Shown here piece after piece: positions 1 through 8,454 of a stretch of DNA of 48,371 nt. Source of the DNA: Lysobacter sp. A03. Its GTDB lineage: Bacteria > Pseudomonadota > Gammaproteobacteria > Xanthomonadales > Xanthomonadaceae. A model generated the notes under the pieces. That model worked only from the letters and a program-made list of their open reading frames with translations. It searched no databases and had not been told where the DNA came from. The stretch covers positions 1 through 48,371 of the forward strand of contig NZ_JXSS01000052.1 of the NCBI RefSeq assembly GCF_000855665.1. Direction: 5' to 3'. Within the stretch, counting starts at the first letter, position 1. Each line of letters opens with the position of its first letter. A program made the position numbers and the translations under genes.

Positions 1-170
1 AAAGTGGCGGTCAGTACCCGGGGCAACCTCGCGCCAGCGCCGTGAACTCCGGCGGCCTCGGGTAAACCCCAGCTGGGGGATGCCCCGAGTGACCCCGACC
101 CCCCGCAGTGTTGGAATGCAGCCATGACCCGCGAACCGTGGGTTACTGCCCAACTTGCGAGGATCAGGGA

Positions 171-1787
171 ATGACTGTTCTCAGTGCAATCTCAGCGGCG
201 CAGCCGCAACGCATCGACGCCGGCCGCGGCCGCCAGCACACCGTCCAGCACGGGGACACGCTGTCGGGGATCGCGAAGCAGTACGGCGTCAGCCTGTCGG
301 CATTGAAGGCCGCCAACCCGCAGGTCCTGAATCCCAACGTCATCTATTCCGGGGACCGCATCGCAGTGCCGGGCGGGCAGGCGCAGAGCAGCTCCGGCGG
401 TGCACCGGTACAGGCCGGCAAGTCCGCAGCGGGCAGCACCGCCGCCAAAGCCGGCTCCACCCAGCTGACCATGGCCGACTACCAGCGCGCAGCTTCCACC
501 CTCGGCGTCGATGTGGCCACCGTGCGTGCGGTGGCCGACGTGGAGTCCTCCGGCGGCGGCTTTCTTGCCGACGGTCGACCCAAGATCCTGTTCGAACGGC
601 ACATCTTCGCCCGTGAAACCGGCGGTCGCTTCAACGGCTCGCATCCGGGCATCAGCGGCTCACCGGGTGGCTACGGCGCCAGCGGCGCGAACCAGCACGC
701 ACGCTTCGAACAGGCGTTCAAACTTGACCCCGCCGCTGCGATGAAGTCGGCCTCCTGGGGCGAGTTCCAGATCATGGGCTTCAACCACAAGATGGTCGGC
801 TACGACAGCGTCGGCAAGTTCGTCGACGCCATGCGCAGCTCGGCGGGCAGCCAGCTGGACGCGTTCGTCAGCTTCATCGAATCGGCCGGGCTCAAGGGCA
901 AGCTGCAGAACAGGGACTGGGCCGGCTTTGCGCGCGGTTACAACGGTCCGGGCTACGCCAAGAACAATTACGACGGCAAGATGGCGGCCGCCTACGCCAA
1001 ATACGCCGGCAGCAATCCGCCACCGGTGGCCAGCGGTGGCGCTAACACCAAGCCAGCCGCCACCTCCGCACCGTCCGCGTCGGCGTCTGCAACCAGCGCC
1101 GCTGCAAGTTCCGCAGCCCAATCCAGCGCGGGCACCTACTCGGTGCGCTCGGGCGACACCCTCAGCGGCATCGCCCAGCAGCACGGCGTCTCGCTGTCCG
1201 CGCTGGCCGCGGCCAACCCGCAGATCCGCAACATCGACCTGATCTTCCCGAACCAGGTCGTCAAGATTCCCGGCGGCGGCAGCACCGGCAATGCGCCCAG
1301 GGTCGGTGGCGACAGCAGGATCGACGCGCCGGCGCCGGTGGGTGGCAGCAGTTCGGATGCCGCCAAGATCGCCGAGAAGTACCTGGGCTGGTGGGCCGGC
1401 GACCTGAAGGTCAGCGGCCACCTGCCAATGGACCCCAGCGTCCCCAACACCGTCAACTGCGCGAACTTCGTCTCCGCCGTCCTGCAGAAGGCCGGGCTGA
1501 TCAACTTCCACACCAACCTGGTCACCGGCTCCAACAGCGGCAACCCGCAGGCACTGGGCACGAAGCTGAAGGCCGCCGGCTGGAGCGTGGTGCCCGCGTC
1601 GCAGGCGCGGCCGGGTGACGTGGCCATCGTCAACAACGGCGGACACGTCGAGCTGGTGCACAGCAACAACAATGGCAAGATCACCCTGATCGGTTCCAAC
1701 AACACCGGTGGCGGCTCCGGTCCGCAGAAGGTCAGCTACGGCAATCCGTTCGGCAACGCCTGGTACCTGACGCCGCCACGCAAGTGA
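171..1787 (+). CDS. LysM-muramidase-LysM-CHAP-like peptidoglycan hydrolase
   Basis: Predicted bifunctional peptidoglycan hydrolase of about 538 residues. A first LysM (about 23-69, HTVQHGDTLSGIAKQYG) is followed by an N-acetylmuramidase domain of the DUF3380 type (about 100-281) with candidate acidic residues in ADVESSGG and LFERHIF. A second LysM (about 324-370, YSVRSGDTLSGIAQQHG) and a C-terminal cysteine-peptidase-like domain (about 398-538) follow; that domain has NCANFVSAVLQ and GHVELVHS as likely Cys and His positions, as in CHAP/NlpC folds. Ala/Ser-rich linkers separate the domains. No Sec signal peptide is visible, so export is unexplained. The ATG at 171 has a GAGGA about 8 bases upstream; a GTG at 108 in the same frame would add 21 residues with three cysteines and is the alternative start. 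The 107 bases before that hold only a CCCCAGCTGGGG palindrome at 67-78. Domain calls are from motif recognition. Confidence 0.85.
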   Translation: MTVLSAISAAQPQRIDAGRGRQHTVQHGDTLSGIAKQYGVSLSALKAANPQVLNPNVIYSGDRIAVPGGQAQSSSGGAPVQAGKSAAGSTAAKAGSTQLTMADYQRAASTLGVDVATVRAVADVESSGGGFLADGRPKILFERHIFARETGGRFNGSHPGISGSPGGYGASGANQHARFEQAFKLDPAAAMKSASWGEFQIMGFNHKMVGYDSVGKFVDAMRSSAGSQLDAFVSFIESAGLKGKLQNRDWAGFARGYNGPGYAKNNYDGKMAAAYAKYAGSNPPPVASGGANTKPAATSAPSASASATSAAASSAAQSSAGTYSVRSGDTLSGIAQQHGVSLSALAAANPQIRNIDLIFPNQVVKIPGGGSTGNAPRVGGDSRIDAPAPVGGSSSDAAKIAEKYLGWWAGDLKVSGHLPMDPSVPNTVNCANFVSAVLQKAGLINFHTNLVTGSNSGNPQALGTKLKAAGWSVVPASQARPGDVAIVNNGGHVELVHSNNNGKITLIGSNNTGGGSGPQKVSYGNPFGNAWYLTPPRK

Positions 1788-1821
1788 TAGACCGGTTGTC
1801 CCGGTCCGTCAGGAGACGCGC

Positions 1822-2265
1822 ATGCGAACCCTGTCATTCTTGATGCTCCTACTGATGGGTTTTGCCTGCATGCCAACCAACCACGCACAGACACCGTCCA
1901 CGTTGCACATTCCCAATCCCGGATCTCCCGAACGCGCTGCCATTCTTGACAGCGCACGTTCGTCCATCGATGAGGAGATCGGCCGTACCGTCCAGTTCGT
2001 GGTCGAGCGGCTGGCCATACAGGGTGATTGGGCATTCCTCTACGCCCACATGCAGGCCAGCGACGGTGGCCCGGTGGACTACGCGCGCACCTCGATGGCG
2101 GAGGCGGCCGAGGCCGGCTTTGTCTCCCAGGTTTATGCCGGCCTGCTGGAGAAAGAGGACGGCGAGTGGGTGGTTCGCGCCCAGGCGATCGGGCCGACCG
2201 ACATGGCGTGGCAGCCGTGGGCCGCGGACTATGGCGCGCCGGAGGCGCTGTTCAAGCTGGATTGA
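1822..2265 (+). CDS. small secreted protein of unknown function
   Basis: A 147-residue protein with a hydrophobic N-terminus (LSFLMLLLMGFACM) and a likely signal peptidase I site after NHA. A lipoprotein reading is weak because the residues before the Cys do not match a lipobox. The start has a good ribosome site (GGAGACGCGC before ATG). The mature part, with WAFLYAHMQ and a charged stretch around EKEDGEWVVRAQA, resembles small periplasmic proteins that carry a conserved W-A-F-L segment, but I do not recognise a named family. It follows the hydrolase gene by 34 bases on the same strand and may be co-transcribed with it. Confidence 0.75.
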   Translation: MRTLSFLMLLLMGFACMPTNHAQTPSTLHIPNPGSPERAAILDSARSSIDEEIGRTVQFVVERLAIQGDWAFLYAHMQASDGGPVDYARTSMAEAAEAGFVSQVYAGLLEKEDGEWVVRAQAIGPTDMAWQPWAADYGAPEALFKLD

Positions 2266-2279
2266 TCAAGCTGGATTGA
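2252..2279. repeat. perfect 14-bp tandem duplication over a stop codon
   Basis: TCAAGCTGGATTGA occurs twice head to tail (2252-2265 and 2266-2279). The first copy contains the last codons and TGA stop of the preceding gene, so the second copy does not change the protein. Confidence 0.95.
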
Positions 2280-2330
2280 TCCGGCTGGCGACGTCCACTC
2301 ATCGCCCAAGCAGCGCTCCGCCGACCCGCT

Positions 2331-2564
2331 TCAACCGCCCGCGACCAACCAGAGTCTGAGCATATCCGCGTCGAATGGCCATGCCAGTTCGCGCATCGTG
2401 TCGACGTCGAGCAGCACCGGGACGCGCACACCGTAGCGCTGCTCCAGGTCCGCATCATCGTCGATGAACACGCTCTCAAAGTCCGGCGCCGCGGCGCGCG
2501 CCAGTTCCAGCAGCGCCAGGTCGCACAGATGGCAGTCATCACGCTGGTAAAGGATCAGCTGCAT
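2331..2564 (-). CDS. glutaredoxin-like (DUF836) thioredoxin-fold protein
   Basis: A 77-residue protein whose N-terminus, MQLILYQRDDCHLCD, has the beta-strand and CxxC (CHLC) active site of small glutaredoxin-like proteins of the DUF836/PF05768 type. The later RVPVLLDVD keeps the cis-Pro (V-P) expected for the thioredoxin fold. Such proteins are cytoplasmic thiol-redox proteins with poorly defined substrates. The frame stays open upstream; ATGs at 2585 and 2609 would add 7 or 15 residues not expected in the family, so the ATG directly before the first strand is preferred. It converges on the preceding gene and is divergent from the next one. Confidence 0.8.
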   Translation of the reverse strand: MQLILYQRDDCHLCDLALLELARAAAPDFESVFIDDDADLEQRYGVRVPVLLDVDTMRELAWPFDADMLRLWLVAGG

Positions 2565-2638
2565 CTTCTCGTAGCGCCTCTGCATTGGTCCGGGGGCGGC
2601 GGCTATCATAGGCGTTCATTCCGGAGGGCTCCGCAACC

Positions 2639-3046
2639 GTGACCAGGTTTCTTCTTTCCGCAGCACTGATGGTTTCACTGGCCGCGTGCAGCGCCGAGCA
2701 GGCATCCGCCACTGGCGCGCGGGCCGATTTCTGCGACGTTGCCGAAGGCACGCTGGCCGGCGACTGGCAGCGCACCGGCGAGGCCGGGACCTTCGAGCAG
2801 TTCTCCCTGGGCATGGAAAACGGCGAGCGCCGCTTCGACTCGTGGCTGCACGAGCGCCCGGAAGTCAGCGGGGGTTCGTGGACCTACCAGGTCGACGACT
2901 GCCGCCTCGCCCTCAACGGCGCCGACAGCAACCTGGTGTGGCACTTCAAGGTGTCCGCCGACGAGTCCGGCAACCGGCTCACGCTGAGTCCGCTGGATGC
3001 CGGCAGCGGGACCGTGGACGGAACCTACCAGCGCCTCGCCGACTGA
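2639..3046 (+). CDS. putative lipoprotein of unknown function
   Basis: A 135-residue protein beginning with a lipoprotein signal (hydrophobic core and lipobox LAAC, Cys at about residue 17). It starts at a GTG with GGAGGG about 10 bases upstream. The mature domain has three more cysteines, and its C-terminus ends in GTVDGTYQRLAD, suggesting a small beta-barrel-like fold. I do not recognise the family. Outer-membrane or periplasmic anchoring is inferred from the lipobox alone. Confidence 0.75.
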   Translation: MTRFLLSAALMVSLAACSAEQASATGARADFCDVAEGTLAGDWQRTGEAGTFEQFSLGMENGERRFDSWLHERPEVSGGSWTYQVDDCRLALNGADSNLVWHFKVSADESGNRLTLSPLDAGSGTVDGTYQRLAD

Positions 3047-3164
3047 CCGGGGCGGTCGCGTCTGGGCGATCAGGCCGTTGGGCTTCGAGTCTTGCGCCCC
3101 CACCCAGCGACCTCCCTGCGCGGATCGGACGCGCACCCACCGCTCATTTCAGTACTGGATCTCC

Positions 3165-4546
3165 ATGTCCGTCAGCTGTTTCGACCTGTTCAAGATCGGC
3201 ATCGGGCCGAGTTCCTCGCATACCGTGGGACCGATGCGTGCCGCCGCACGATTCATCGAGCGCTGGATCGTCGACAACGGCGACCTTGAGCGCACCGCGC
3301 GCGTGCGCGCCGAAGTGTTCGGCTCACTGGCGATGACCGGCCGGGGCCACGGCACCGACAAGGCGCTGATGATGGGGCTGGAAGGCCACTGGCCGGACCG
3401 GATCAACCCGGACATCATCCCGGCGACGCTGGAGCGCATCCGCGGCGAGAAACGCATCCGTTTGCAGGGGCGCCATGAGATCGTCTTCGACGAGAAGCAC
3501 GACCTGATCATGAACAAGCGCCAGAAGCTGCCGTTCCACACCAATGGCATGCGCTTCACCGCCTACGACGCGGCGGGCGACGTGATCGCCACGCGCGACT
3601 ACTACTCGGTCGGTGGCGGCTTCGTGGTCAACGAGGACGAGGCGGCCGAAGACCGGATCGTCGCCGACACCAGCGTCGTGCCGTACCCGTTCGCCTCCGG
3701 CGACGAGCTGCTGCTGCGCGCGCGCGAAAGCGGCCTGTCCATCGCCCAGATGATCTACGCCAACGAGCAGGTCTGGCGCAGCACCGACGAAATCGACGCC
3801 GGCCTGGACCAGCTCTGGGACGCGATGAAGGCCTGCGTGGAGCGCGGCATCCGCTCTCCGGGCACATTGCCCGGTGGCCGGCGGGTCACCCGCCGCGCAC
3901 CCGCGCTGCACGCCGACCTGCAATCACGGCCCGATGCCGGCCTGGAAGATCCGCGGACCATGGTCGACTGGGTCAACCTGTTCGCGTTGGCGGTGAACGA
4001 GGAAAATGCCGCCGGTGGCCGCGTGGTCATGGGCCGACCACCGGCGCGGCCGGCATCATCCCGGCGGTGCTGCACTACTACGACCGCTTCATTCCAGGCG
4101 CCAACATCGAGGGCGTGCGGACCTTCCTGTTGACCGCCGCGGCGGTGGGCATCCTCTACAAGGAGAACGCCAGCATCTCCGGCGCGGAAGTCGGCTGCCA
4201 GGGCGAGGTCGGCGTGGCCTGTTCGATGGCCGCGGCCGGCCTGACCGCCGCGCTGGGCGGCAGCCCGGAAAAGGTCGAGAACGCCGCCGAGATCGGCATG
4301 GAGCACAACCTGGGCCTGACCTGCGACCCGATCGGCGGCCTGGTCCAGATCCCCTGCATCGAGCGCAACGCGATGGGTTCGGTGAAGGCGATCAACGCCT
4401 CTCGCCTGGCCATGCGCGGTGACGGCTCGCAGAAAGTCAGCCTGGACAAGGTCATCAAGACGATGCGCGACACGGGTCGCGACATGCAGGACAAGTACAA
4501 GGAAACCAGCCGGGGCGGGCTGGCGGTGAACGTCATCGAGTGCTGA
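3165..4546 (+). pseudogene. sdaA: L-serine dehydratase, frameshifted
   Basis: The single-chain iron-sulfur L-serine ammonia-lyase converts L-serine to pyruvate and ammonia. The 5' part (MSVSCFDLFKIGIGPSSSHT) and the 3' part ([18 protein letters not shown] to the end) lie in different frames. The break is at about 4030-4034, where one C is missing between GTCATGG and GCCGACC. Restoring it gives [19 protein letters not shown], the conserved site (usually VTAPTNGAAG), and a 460-residue protein of normal family length. Two residues of that motif also differ from consensus. The cluster-binding cysteines ([22 protein letters not shown]) are intact in the second frame. It is either a true pseudogene or a one-base sequence error; the rest of the gene shows no decay. 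The start is the ATG before the conserved N-terminal motif. Confidence 0.9.
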
Positions 4547-4590
4547 GGATTTAGGCGAAGGCGCCGGTTCTGCGCGTTGACGGACGCGCC

Positions 4591-4678
4591 GGGGGTGAAC
4601 GCCCTTGGTCCGAATGTCCCCCGGCACCGGTGAAGCCGGTGCCTCCTCCTTTATTTCGCCCCAAGGGCATTCGCCCCC
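4591..4678 (-). repeat. structured extragenic repeat, copy 1
   Basis: Read on the minus strand, a 17-bp outer stem (arms 4662-4678 and 4591-4607, with one mismatch and one wobble) encloses a conserved purine-rich strand (4661-4641, GGGCGAAATAAAG then GAGGAGGC). An 8-bp inner hairpin GGCACCGG/CCGGTGCC (4623-4643) and a second conserved strand GCCGGGGGACATTCG (4625-4611) follow. Copy 2 repeats the conserved strands but has different arm and hairpin sequences. It lies in the 340-base space between the convergent sdaA and hom genes. Confidence 0.85.
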
Positions 4679-4756
4679 GTCGCTGCGGCGTGGCGGTGGC
4701 TCGATGAAGCCCAAAGCCGGCCGCCCCGCACACGGCGGGAATAGGCTGACAGACGT

Positions 4757-4844
4757 GACCTGCAGGGCTTCCGGGCGAAATAAAGAAGGAGGCCTGCGCC
4801 GCAGGCGTAGGCCGGGGGACATTCGCTGGGAAGCCCTGCAGGTC
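4757..4844 (+). repeat. structured extragenic repeat, copy 2 (inverted)
   Basis: Inverted relative to copy 1. A perfect 16-bp outer stem (GACCTGCAGGGCTTCC at 4757-4772; its complement at 4829-4844) encloses the conserved strand at 4773-4793 (20 of 21 bases match copy 1). An inner hairpin GCCTGC-GCC-GCAGGC (4792-4806) and GCCGGGGGACATTCG (4811-4825, identical to copy 1) follow. Stem sequences differ from copy 1 while base pairing is kept. The 78 bases between the copies hold nothing I recognise. Confidence 0.85.
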
Positions 4845-4886
4845 GCGCCCCACTCCCCAGACATCGGGCGAAGGGCCCGCTTTTCG

Positions 4887-6110
4887 TCAGTCAGGCGTTG
4901 ACCGTGCGATCCGCAGCGCGTCGTCGAGCAAGCCGGCTGCGGTGACTCCCGCGCCCGCGCCCGGTCCCTGGATCACCAGGGGTTGGTCGCAGTAACGGTC
5001 CGACCAGATCGCGACCCGGTTGTCGGTCCCGGCGCCGCCGGCCAACGGATGCGTCGCGTCCAGACGCTCCAGCCCGACACGGGCGCGCCCGTCCTGCAGG
5101 CGGGCGATGAATCCCAGCTGCGCGCCCGCGGCGGAGGCGGCTTCGAAGCGCTCGGCCATCGGCGCGTCCAGGGCTTCCAGACCCGCGTCGGCTGACGCGC
5201 CATCCGCAGCCAGCTCAAGCAGCGAGTCGACCGCCACCTCGTCACTGGCCAAGGGCACGCCGGCAGCGCGGGCGAGGATCAGGATCTTGCGACGCACATC
5301 ATCGCCGGACAGGTCCTCGCGCGGGTCCGGCTCGGTGTAGCCGGCATCCTTGGCCTGCAGCACCAGTTGCGAGAAGGGCTGCTGGCCGTCGTAGTGGTTG
5401 AACAGCCACGCCAGCGAACCCGACAGCACGCCAGCAATCGAATGGATGGTGTCGCCGCCGGCCTGCAGGTCGCGGATGTTGCGCAGCAGGGGCAGTCCCG
5501 CGCCCACCGTCGCGCTGTCGCCGTAGCGTGCATTGCCGCGTGCTACGGCGTCGTTGATCGCACGCCAGCGCTCCAGCGTGGTTCCCGATCCCAGCTTGCA
5601 CGCGGTCACCACATGGATGCCCTGCTCCAGCCAATGCGCGTGATAGTCGGCCACCTCACCGCTGGCGGTCGCGTCGATGATGATGCGGTGCGCCGGACCA
5701 TTGCCGGCAAGCGCGTCGGCGACACCTGAAAGGTTCGCCAGCGAGGGATCTGCTTGCCACGGATTACCGTCGAGCAGGCCGCGTTTGACCTCCGCCGGGC
5801 AAAGCCGCTCGCCACGCATCGCGCCGCGGGAGTTGCCCGCATGCACCAGCACCAACGAGTCCCCGCGCGGCGTCCCTGCCCAGGACGCCAGCCGGGACAA
5901 GACTGCCGTGCCGACGTTGCCGGTGCCCAGCAGAGCGACGCGGGCCGATGGCTCGCTCGACGAGCGGTGGGCGCCCTCGTCGTGCTGCCAACCTCCTGCG
6001 TTCTCCGCGCCCGCTTGGAGGCCCTTGCGCCCATGGGAACGTACGCTCGTGTTGAGCCGCGGACTCACGTCATCGCCAACCCGCAAGCGATCCGCCAGAC
6101 TCGCGCTCAT
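4887..6110 (-). CDS. hom: homoserine dehydrogenase
   Basis: Catalyses NAD(P)-dependent interconversion of aspartate semialdehyde and homoserine, the branch point to methionine and threonine. The 407 residues align with the dehydrogenase half of ThrA/MetL: nucleotide-binding GTGNVG at about 62-67, then SATVGAGLPLLRNIRDL, GVLSGSLAWLF, the YTEPDPREDLSGDD signature, and GPGAGAGVTAAGLLDD near the end. There is no aspartokinase domain and no C-terminal ACT domain. The roughly 55 residues before the Rossmann fold are poorly conserved. The start ATG overlaps the metB stop (ATGA), giving coupling; the frame is open further upstream, but that lies within metB. It is the last gene of the metX-metB-hom operon, so homoserine supply is probably controlled with methionine synthesis. 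Confidence 0.93.
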   Translation of the reverse strand: MSASLADRLRVGDDVSPRLNTSVRSHGRKGLQAGAENAGGWQHDEGAHRSSSEPSARVALLGTGNVGTAVLSRLASWAGTPRGDSLVLVHAGNSRGAMRGERLCPAEVKRGLLDGNPWQADPSLANLSGVADALAGNGPAHRIIIDATASGEVADYHAHWLEQGIHVVTACKLGSGTTLERWRAINDAVARGNARYGDSATVGAGLPLLRNIRDLQAGGDTIHSIAGVLSGSLAWLFNHYDGQQPFSQLVLQAKDAGYTEPDPREDLSGDDVRRKILILARAAGVPLASDEVAVDSLLELAADGASADAGLEALDAPMAERFEAASAAGAQLGFIARLQDGRARVGLERLDATHPLAGGAGTDNRVAIWSDRYCDQPLVIQGPGAGAGVTAAGLLDDALRIARSTPD

Positions 6111-7327
6111 TGCGCTGCACACGGGGCAAGCTGGATCCGCTGAACCCGCTGCAATGCCGCGCCCAGATCGGCCAGCAGGTCTTCCACGTGCTCGATGCCA
6201 ACCGACAGGCGCAGCAGTCCGTCGCCAATGCCGGCCTCCGCCCGCGCCTCGGCCGACATGGCCGAGTGGGTCATCGTTGCTGGATGCGCAATCAGGCTTT
6301 CCACCCCACCCAGCGACTCGGCCAGGGTGAAGTACTCCAGGCCGTCGAGGAATGCGCGCACCGCGGCCTCGCCGCCGGCGCCACTGTCCTCCAGCTCCAG
6401 CGAGACCATCGCGCCGAAGCCGTCCTGCTGGCGCGCGGCGACCGCGTGGCCAGGATGGCTTTCCAGCCCGGGGTAATGCACGGCGCGCACCGCCGGATGC
6501 CGGTCGAGAAGGTCCACCAGTGCTGCCGTATTGCGCTCGTGCACGCGCAGGCGCGCATCCAGCGTGCGCAGGCCGCGCAGGGTGAGGAAACTGTCGAATG
6601 GCGAGCCGGTGATGCCCAGGCAATTGGCCCACCAGGCCAGGTTGTCGTGCTGGTCCTGCTCCCGCGCAATCACCGCGCCGCCGACCACGTCGCTGTGGCC
6701 GTTGATGTACTTTGTGGTGGAATGCACCACCACATCGGCACCGAACGCGATCGGCTGTTGCAGCGCCGGCGAGAGGAAGGTGTTGTCGACCACGACCAGC
6801 GCGCCGGCCGCGTGCGCGGCTTCGGTCACGAAACGCAGGTCGGTCACGCGCAGCAGCGGATTGGACGGTGTCTCGATCCAGACCACCGCCGGACCCAGCG
6901 CCAAGGCATCGGCCAGCGCGCGCGGCGAGGTCAGGTCCACCGTGGTCAGTTCGAACGCGCCCTTCTCGGCCAGCGCGTTGAACAAGCGCCAGCTGCCGCC
7001 ATACGCATCGTGCGGCACCACCAGCCGGTCACCGGGCTTGAGCAGGGCGTTCAGCACCAGCGCGATCGCGGCCATGCCGGTCGCGGTGACGACCGCGCCG
7101 GCGCCACCTTCCAGCTCGGCGAGCGCCTCGGCCAGCAGGTCGCGGGTCGGATTGCCGCTGCGGGTGTAGTCGTAGGTGCGCTTGTCGTTGAAGCCGGCAA
7201 AGCTGAAGTTGGACGACAGCACCAGCGGCGGGGTCACCGCGCCGAAGGCCTCGTCGCGGTCGATGCCGGCGCGCACAGCGGTGGTACAGCGACGGGCGGG
7301 GCGGGCCCCGGCGTGCTGCGCACTCAT
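6107..7327 (-). CDS. metB: cystathionine gamma-synthase (PLP)
   Basis: A 406-residue Cys/Met-metabolism PLP enzyme that condenses an acylated homoserine with cysteine to cystathionine. Family motifs are visible: YDYTRSGNPTR near 52-62, the cofactor-anchoring Asp in DNTF at about 181, the Schiff-base Lys206 in HSTTKYINGHSD, and SLGGVESLIAHPATMTH near the C-terminus. Cystathionine gamma-lyase or O-acylhomoserine sulfhydrylase of the same fold cannot be excluded from motifs, but the position between metX and hom favours a biosynthetic role. The start ATG overlaps the metX stop by four bases, and its own stop overlaps the hom start. Confidence 0.9.
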   Translation of the reverse strand: MSAQHAGARPARRCTTAVRAGIDRDEAFGAVTPPLVLSSNFSFAGFNDKRTYDYTRSGNPTRDLLAEALAELEGGAGAVVTATGMAAIALVLNALLKPGDRLVVPHDAYGGSWRLFNALAEKGAFELTTVDLTSPRALADALALGPAVVWIETPSNPLLRVTDLRFVTEAAHAAGALVVVDNTFLSPALQQPIAFGADVVVHSTTKYINGHSDVVGGAVIAREQDQHDNLAWWANCLGITGSPFDSFLTLRGLRTLDARLRVHERNTAALVDLLDRHPAVRAVHYPGLESHPGHAVAARQQDGFGAMVSLELEDSGAGGEAAVRAFLDGLEYFTLAESLGGVESLIAHPATMTHSAMSAEARAEAGIGDGLLRLSVGIEHVEDLLADLGAALQRVQRIQLAPCAAQ

Positions 7328-8385
7328 GCCAGCCCCTCGGCGTCCGCGTCGGCGGCAATGTCGAGAAGCGCCTCGCGCAGGATGCCGTCGATGGCGCGGG
7401 ATTCCTTCAAAAACGCGTCATGGCCGAAGCGGGAATGGATGACGTGCAGCCGGGTCTCCCCGCGCAGGCGCTGGACCAGGTCATAGGCGTCGGCCAGCGG
7501 GACCAGCAGGTCTTCCGCCACGGCCACCACGGTGACCGGCACATGGACGGCTTCGGGATCAACCGCCTGCAGGTCGATGGACTCCGACAGGCGCACGAAC
7601 GCCTGCGCGGACACGCGGTCGGCGAAACGCTGGCCGCAGTGATCCAGGTAGTCCTCGGCGGCGACCTGGACACGGCCGTTGACGACCTTGGCGGCGCCGA
7701 AGCGACTGTCGAACTCGTCCGCGGTGCGGTAGCTGAGCATCGCCAGCTGGCGGGCCAGTGCCACGCCCTGGCTGTCGTCGCACTGCAACGCCCCCAGCGC
7801 TACCGCCCGACGCTGCAACGCACGCCACGCGCTGGCGTAGGGATGGGCACGGTGGAAGCCGCTGATCGCGACCAGCCGGCCCACGCGGCGCGGATGCAGG
7901 GCCGCCAGGTGCAGGCCGACCATCGCGCCGTAGGAGTTGCCGATGAAGGCGCTCAGGCGCGGGATGCCCAGCGCATCCAGCAATGCGACCACCGCCGTCG
8001 CCTGGTCCACCGGATCGATCACGGCGTCCAGCGTGCCATCGCCGCCGACCCAGTCGAACGAGAGGATGCAGTGCTGGCTCGGGTCCAGCGCACGGCCGGG
8101 GCCGGACTGTTCCTGCCACCAGCCGGCATCGCTGAACTGGTCGCTGGCACCGACGTGGCGGTTGGCGGAAATCCCGCCGGCCACGAACAGCACCGGCAAG
8201 CTGGGATCGCCGACGCGCTCGTAGCGCAGCGTCACCGACTGGTTGCCGCAGTGGCGCATTGCCAGTTCGACCTCGATCTCGCCGCGCACCGCCATCTTCC
8301 GCGCCGCGGCCGGGAACCGCGATACGGCGACGTGGCGAGGCTGGAAAAGGGTTTCGGTAGTGCGGGAAGCGAGTTGCAGGCTCAT
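7324..8385 (-). CDS. metX: homoserine O-acyltransferase (MetX family)
   Basis: A 353-residue alpha/beta-hydrolase that acylates homoserine as the first committed step of methionine synthesis. The nucleophile is Ser151 in GNSYGAMVG; an Asp (AVAEDLLVPL) and a His (RFGHDAFLKE) complete the triad. Family knowledge: Xanthomonadaceae MetX proteins are commonly homoserine O-succinyltransferases; the acyl donor cannot be read here with certainty. The chosen ATG at 8385 (MSLQLASRT) is the first after the riboswitch; longer readings of the frame would enter the riboswitch itself. No strong ribosome site is visible (only a GGA about 13 bases upstream), in keeping with RNA-level control. First gene of the metX-metB-hom operon. 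Confidence 0.9.
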   Translation of the reverse strand: MSLQLASRTTETLFQPRHVAVSRFPAAARKMAVRGEIEVELAMRHCGNQSVTLRYERVGDPSLPVLFVAGGISANRHVGASDQFSDAGWWQEQSGPGRALDPSQHCILSFDWVGGDGTLDAVIDPVDQATAVVALLDALGIPRLSAFIGNSYGAMVGLHLAALHPRRVGRLVAISGFHRAHPYASAWRALQRRAVALGALQCDDSQGVALARQLAMLSYRTADEFDSRFGAAKVVNGRVQVAAEDYLDHCGQRFADRVSAQAFVRLSESIDLQAVDPEAVHVPVTVVAVAEDLLVPLADAYDLVQRLRGETRLHVIHSRFGHDAFLKESRAIDGILREALLDIAADADAEGLA

Positions 8386-8408
8386 GACGGCTATCCAAAG
8401 TGGCGGGG

Positions 8409-8426
8409 AGCCATCGAGGGATGGCT
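8409..8426 (-). promoter_or_regulatory. expression-platform hairpin of the metX leader
   Basis: Minus strand AGCCATC-CCTC-GATGGCT, a perfect 7-bp stem ending 23 bases before the metX ATG. The P1 3' strand of the SAM-I aptamer (GATGGTT, 8459-8453) can pair with the same AGCCATC over seven positions, so the aptamer P1 and this hairpin can form together while the alternative pairing excludes both. There is no T-run after the hairpin, so it is not an ordinary intrinsic terminator. Confidence 0.6.
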
Positions 8427-8454
8427 GCCAACGCACACTGGACCGTGCCGGCAA

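Noticed and set aside
4623-4662. Hairpin followed by CTCCTCCTTTATTT, considered as an sdaA terminator
   Set aside because: The T content is interrupted and this strand is conserved in the inverted copy, so it is better explained as part of the repeat element, though it could also end transcripts.
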